This document shows positions 6,001 through 7,998 of a stretch of 7,998 nt of DNA, piece after piece; position 1 is the first letter of the stretch; each line of letters begins with the position of its first letter. A program made the position numbers and the translations under genes. The notes below the pieces were generated by a model. The model saw only the letters and a program-made list of their open reading frames with translations, had not been told where the DNA came from and did not search any database. Source of the DNA: an uncultured Cytophagaceae bacterium (GTDB lineage: Bacteria; Bacteroidota; Bacteroidia; Cytophagales; Spirosomataceae). The stretch lies in contig CAILUB010000142.1 of assembly GCA_903837305.1 (NCBI GenBank), positions 1-7,998 of the forward strand, read 5' to 3'.

Positions 6001-7998
6001 ATTGACGGTGCCTTAGTATCTACAGTAAATGTGGATGAGTATGTCGATGAAGTATTTTGTGCCGCATCATTAGCAACCACCGTGTAACTCACGGTTGAAC
6101 CATCCACTAACGAGGTCAAATAAGTAGCGGATACAGTAAACGAAGCTGTGTTAGACGTAAACGTACTCGTATAACTGCCACCACCTATCGCTAAAGTAGC
6201 ATTATCCCCATCAGATGCTCCCGTAGTGGTAATACTGATCACACCACTTAACGCAGATTCAGCAATATTTAAAACTGAACCCCAACTATTTGAACTAGTT
6301 AAAACCTGCGGCACCGTCCTATCTACTGTGAAGGTAACAGAAGCTACCGAAGATGCATTTCCCCCTAAATCAGAAGCTACCGCCGTTATACTATACGTAT
6401 TTGCATCTACATACGATGTTAAGGTAGTCGCATCAAGTTCTATCTGTGCTCCTCCCGATGTAATGGTAGAGGTATACGTATTGGACTGATTGGTAGCAGT
6501 ATTTGTAATGGATAATTGTACTACTTGTCCTTCTTCTAAATCTGTAGTTGTAATGGAAATTGTTCCTGAAGCACTTGACTCCGTCAGATTGAGCGTATCA
6601 CCCCAACTCACATTTGCAATTGTAACCACAGGAAGCGCTCCATTTACTTTGAGCTTACTTAAATTACGCGTGTCTTGATCTCTGAAAATCAATGCCGTTT
6701 CAGTAACAAAGTTACTAGAGGCATCCCTCATGGATCCGCCATTTAAAAACAAGTGGGTACCATTAGGAATTGAAATACCATCCAGATCCACATCTCCAGG
6801 CTGAATAGTATAAGAGAAAGCCTTCACTCCCGAATTACTAATTAATCTATTGTGATCTGCCCTCTTCGTTGTTCCTCCAAGATCAAACATCAAGTATGGA
6901 CTTCCAGAAACAGTAACGCTTACATCATTCATTTTTAAATAAATGTCCAGACGTTGGCCGTTTCTGTAAGTCTTTTCTACATAATCTAAAATATTGTAAT
7001 TGGCACTTGTTTTTTCTCCATGAACAAGCTGAATACCTGGCGGCGTAAAATCAGCATCAAACGTTATATTGTACAACGGCGTAGTATTCCCGGCTATGTC
7101 TTCAGCACTAGCAAATACCTGATAGTCTATCCCATGTACAATAGGCGCTAAATCTGCCCTAGGAACATTTACCGTTAGGCTATTATTTAGTATAGTTCCA
7201 GTATAGGTTTTACTGTAGCCCGTTGTAACCAACCTAATGGTTGCTACCTGACCATTCTCAACACCGGTAGTAATCACTCCAATTGTTTGGTCTAACCCTT
7301 TTTCTGTAATATTTAATGCTTTAGGTGGTCGGCCACTTGACCCATCTGTTGCAGCTATCCAAGAAGCATTGATTGTACTTATCGCTGGTGCAACCCCATC
7401 AATAGCAATATCAGAAGTAGAAGATAAAGTATTGGAATTACCTAACGTAGGTAAATCTAATACCGCATCATTACCTTGTACATCTTTAATTGTTCCTCCA
7501 TTTAAGGTTAGTGCAGTGATTGATGCATATTCTAAAGAATTTGTCTGATCCCCTATTTGAACCGTGTAGCTAAATACTCCAGAATTGGTCGTTGAATTGA
7601 ACGATACATAACTTGCGTTTGCTGCTAAGGTACCACCTGTGGTTAGTGCTAATTTAGGAACTCCTGTTATCACTACTGGTTCGCTAAATTGAACTTCTAA
7701 TTGAATAGGTGCTCCTAACTTGTAATTTCCATTTGTTCCGGAAACAGATAAAACTGTAGGTGCAGATTTATCGGTAAGAAGCGTAGATGAATAAGTGCCA
7801 GATTCGTTTCCAGATATATCTGCTACTTTGTACGTTAAACTATATGACGAACTCGTTAACCCAGTTAATACCGTTGATGATAAAGTAAGTGATGCCGTAG
7901 CGTTTGTTACAGATGGAGTATACGATACGCCATTCAATCCAACTTCTACCAATTGTCCATCCTCCGCTGTTGTGGTAAACGAAATTGTCCCCGATTGC
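2733..7998 (-). CDS. Giant multidomain adhesin-like protein with type B T9SS sorting domain (5' end outside window)
   Basis: This is the C-terminal 1754 residues of a large secreted surface protein. The frame is open to the right edge: 15 in-frame codons (encoding QSGTISFTTTAEDGQ) precede the TTG at 7952, and they continue an Ig-like fold, so that TTG is internal and the true start lies outside. From N to C the visible part holds alternating Ig-like modules (7998-6009), a Big_12-like Ig domain (6008-5715), two cadherin/tandem-95-like domains (5714-5007), a choice-of-anchor U-like domain (5000-4353), three cadherin-like repeats (4352-3408), Asp-rich TSP3 repeats (3407-3006) and a type B T9SS C-terminal domain (3005-2736). 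No catalytic domain is visible. Such proteins are exported by the T9SS and act in adhesion, gliding or matrix formation; the role here is inferred from architecture only. The stop overlaps the PorP/SprF-family start by 4 nt (ATGA). The signal peptide and any N-terminal ligand-binding domain are not in the window. Confidence 0.95.
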   Translation of the reverse strand, partial: QSGTISFTTTAEDGQLVEVGLNGVSYTPSVTNATASLTLSSTVLTGLTSSSYSLTYKVADISGNESGTYSSTLLTDKSAPTVLSVSGTNGNYKLGAPIQLEVQFSEPVVITGVPKLALTTGGTLAANASYVSFNSTTNSGVFSYTVQIGDQTNSLEYASITALTLNGGTIKDVQGNDAVLDLPTLGNSNTLSSTSDIAIDGVAPAISTINASWIAATDGSSGRPPKALNITEKGLDQTIGVITTGVENGQVATIRLVTTGYSKTYTGTILNNSLTVNVPRADLAPIVHGIDYQVFASAEDIAGNTTPLYNITFDADFTPPGIQLVHGEKTSANYNILDYVEKTYRNGQRLDIYLKMNDVSVTVSGSPYLMFDLGGTTKRADHNRLISNSGVKAFSYTIQPGDVDLDGISIPNGTHLFLNGGSMRDASSNFVTETALIFRDQDTRNLSKLKVNGALPVVTIANVSWGDTLNLTESSASGTISITTTDLEEGQVVQLSITNTATNQSNTYTSTITSGGAQIELDATTLTSYVDANTYSITAVASDLGGNASSVASVTFTVDRTVPQVLTSSNSWGSVLNIAESALSGVISITTTGASDGDNATLAIGGGSYTSTFTSNTASFTVSATYLTSLVDGSTVSYTVVANDAAQNTSSTYSSTFTVDTKAPSITITSTLSRLAPGQQTTLTFTSSEPITNFDLNDITVSTGSVSDFTIVNSQDFTVKYTYPSITANDVTFSLLPGKVDDLVGNSNTLTSTLTLVLNSGPVGSPVPIIITQDDPDMVINLTNGISDPDGDPLNVENLQIVYTMSSGGSQYTTVNNQVLSDKFSKILSSQSLNGNELAINTSNSNFLSGTQTGKIEISYDISDGTYSLKVNNEIVITGKNDAPSGFDLTETKTFQVDSNGQKLKDIQGNDLTAEIKEDLPIYSQLVGIDSDLGDRITYILGSTDSLGRGKLEFNTTNGSYKYTPALHFYGDVFFEYFVEDLFGIRKGPYKVVIKIAESPDDDGIPTSLETIALNNDLDNDGVPDRKQANISNFPITSAAEFQAGKNWSNGIGSKPAISTMGSILIGDLSSDSLGITNPKYRLDPNAKLSNIGIVPKDTTNINLAFQSDLYKFSIIPAQGKQLLDLDNDASNGLQTRVVINLPVGINASTYLKSLANGQVIVFKDDQNLDTWDDGATLIDTDKDGLIDRIVVTITDNGRGDSDPTIGRISDPGGLGFVKPKLDDFTSKTLNEGQNTGTLLVDLNEKYSNKDFDLENDTLNYSFSSTTASTVLSALSINPKTGEIKVNERGAFDFEAFVNNNGVSIIEADVIISDKNLFSDTASIKIPLKNLDEIPTIVSNKEIDFMEKQKPEVIVVDMETLPDYQDLTSFIILAGKDANDFNLEPSTGVLRFNQSPEFSKKKTYKIDVNTIDVKGNSDIAEITINILNKNENPSDILLSKSSVEENLPLFTNVGIFNSKDEDEGDTFIYELVSGIGDSNNSSFKLVGDTLKTASTFDFENKRSYLIRVRVTDVGGLSYEKQFNIAIIDVNEDTDGDGIWDDLEKGPNLNSPIDTDKDGLPDYLDLDSDDDGIFDKDEAGPNPFKPLDSDGDGISDYREIDSDNDGYLDGYERNIDTDRDGIPDFQDLDSDGDGIEDKVEDNLDFGNIKDCDRDGIENRLDPDVCELILPQIITPNGDGLNDVLIIPGILRLQPNRLTIINRWGSVVFDQENYQNNWGGISFSGELPDGVYYYVVDFKGAKPTISNYVYLDRTGK
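3006..3407 (-). repeat. TSP3-type Asp-rich calcium-binding repeats
   Basis: About eight DxDxDG(I/L)xD units lie in tandem: DTDGDGIWDD, DTDKDGLPDYLD, DSDDDGIFDKDE, DSDGDGISDYRE, DSDNDGYLDGYE, DTDRDGIPDFQD, DSDGDGIEDKVE and DCDRDGIENRLD. This is the thrombospondin type 3 pattern, where aspartates wrap around calcium ions. It often sits directly before the T9SS sorting domain in Bacteroidota. The last unit carries the only two cysteines in the visible protein (DCD and DVC), 14 residues apart, which may form a disulfide after export. Confidence 0.88.
3408..4352 (-). other. Three cadherin-like repeats in the adhesin
   Basis: Three consecutive domains of about 100-117 residues are visible at 4352-4002, 4001-3702 and 3701-3408. 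They show the cadherin pattern: LSINPKTGEIKVNERGAFDFE in the first, FNLEPSTGVLRFNQSPEF and YKIDVNTIDVKGN in the second, and SVEENLPLFTNVG, DEDEGDTFIYELVSG and TFDFENKRSYLIRVRVTD in the third, which ends in DVNED. The conserved acidic DxD/ENxP positions suggest calcium-stiffened linkers. They place the upstream Ig stalk further from the cell surface. Confidence 0.72.
4353..5000 (-). other. Choice-of-anchor U-like domain inside the adhesin
   Basis: This stretch begins with a single Asp-rich turn, NDLDNDGVPD, followed by RKQANISNFP, which matches the DGIPDxxQANVxxxP opening of the choice-of-anchor U family. It has a long middle with VVINLPVGINASTYLK and closes with DNGRGDSDPT and IGRISDPGG, matching the DGGRGDxD...G.I.DPG signature. 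The family name comes from proteins where this domain precedes various C-terminal anchors. Here it lies over 500 residues before the sorting domain. Its molecular function is not known to me. The assignment rests on recognised motifs, not on a profile search. Confidence 0.65.
5007..5714 (-). other. Two cadherin/tandem-95-like domains in the adhesin
   Basis: The first domain (5714-5355) has an ISDPDGDPLNVENLQI start and ends with ISDGTYSLKVNNEIVITGKNDAP, the DGT...NDAP pattern of tandem-95/cadherin-like repeats. The second (5354-5007) has EDLPIYSQLVGIDSDLGD, GRGKLEFNTTNGSYKYTPA and FYGDVFFEYFVEDLFG, again typical of these repeats. Acidic linker residues such as NDAPS and DPDGD are usual calcium sites in this class. 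These are structural stalk domains, and boundaries are approximate. Confidence 0.7.
5715..7998 (-). repeat. Alternating Ig-like modules in the adhesin
   Basis: Two module types can be told apart in the translation. Type R carries SW(G)..LN..E....G.I.ITTTG...G and ends with DxxGN...(F)TVD..xP. It occurs at 7998-7761 (cut by the edge), 7388-7041, 6635-6312 and 6311-6009. Type A carries FSEPV.ITGVPKLALTTGG, then FSYTVQ.GD and LNGGTIKD..GN. It occurs at 7760-7389 and, more diverged, at 7040-6636 (GSPYLMFDLGG, FSYTIQPGD, LFLNGGSMRD). The order is R-A-R-A-R-R. A Big_12-like Ig domain (SSEPITNFDLNDITVSTGS) closes the series at 6008-5715. These beta-sandwich modules usually form a long stalk. The copies are diverged and I see no long identical DNA stretches between them. 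Confidence 0.8.

Noticed and set aside
6226..6678. Two consecutive plus-strand open frames of 87 and 62 codons opposite the Ig modules
   Set aside because: Both are antisense to recognisable Ig repeats; the low-complexity Thr/Ser/Val coding of the minus strand leaves the opposite frame open by chance.
7950..7952. TTG at 7952 as the start of the adhesin gene
   Set aside because: The frame stays open upstream to the window edge and encodes QSGTISFTTTAEDGQ, the expected beginning of the same Ig module, so the codon is an internal leucine.
1..7998. CRISPR array, transposase gene or toxin-antitoxin pair
   Set aside because: There are no regularly spaced identical repeats, no DDE or recombinase motifs in any frame, and the small ORF resembles no toxin or antitoxin I know.

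Overview
This AT-rich window comes from a member of the Bacteroidota. The evidence is a type B sorting domain of the type IX secretion system (T9SS, gliding-motility-associated C-terminal domain), a PorP/SprF-family outer-membrane protein, and a tRNA-Asp-like 3' end followed by a hairpin terminator. The species cannot be named from the sequence alone.

All convincing genes are on the minus strand and form one compact gene string, read from right to left. (1) 7998 to 2733: the 3' part of a very large secreted adhesin-like protein, open through the right window edge. It carries alternating Ig-like modules, cadherin-like repeats, a choice-of-anchor U-like domain, thrombospondin-type-3 (TSP3) Asp-rich repeats and a C-terminal type B T9SS sorting domain. 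(2) 2736 to 1843: a PorP/SprF-family outer-membrane protein. (3) 1846 to 710: an outer-membrane protein with an N-terminal barrel-like region and a C-terminal OmpA peptidoglycan-binding domain. (4) 710 to 459: a small protein of about 83 residues that I do not recognise. The junctions are ATGA, ATGA and TAATG, so all four genes are probably co-transcribed and translationally coupled. The simplest reading is a dedicated export and display cassette: the SprF-like protein serves the type B substrate at the outer membrane, and the OmpA-type protein ties the assembly to peptidoglycan. The role of the small protein is open.

The left 458 bases hold no convincing gene. A weak hairpin terminator lies just after the small ORF (405-436). 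At 112-126 there is a short minus-strand segment that looks like the last 15 nt of a tRNA-Asp gene including CCA, followed 10 nt later by a good rho-independent terminator (74-101). The rest of the tRNA is missing. This is what a displaced tRNA 3' end at the edge of an integrated element looks like, so the operon may sit in a genomic island. Inverted and direct repeats lie just inside that putative boundary (175-228). The operon promoter and the adhesin N-terminus are outside the window.
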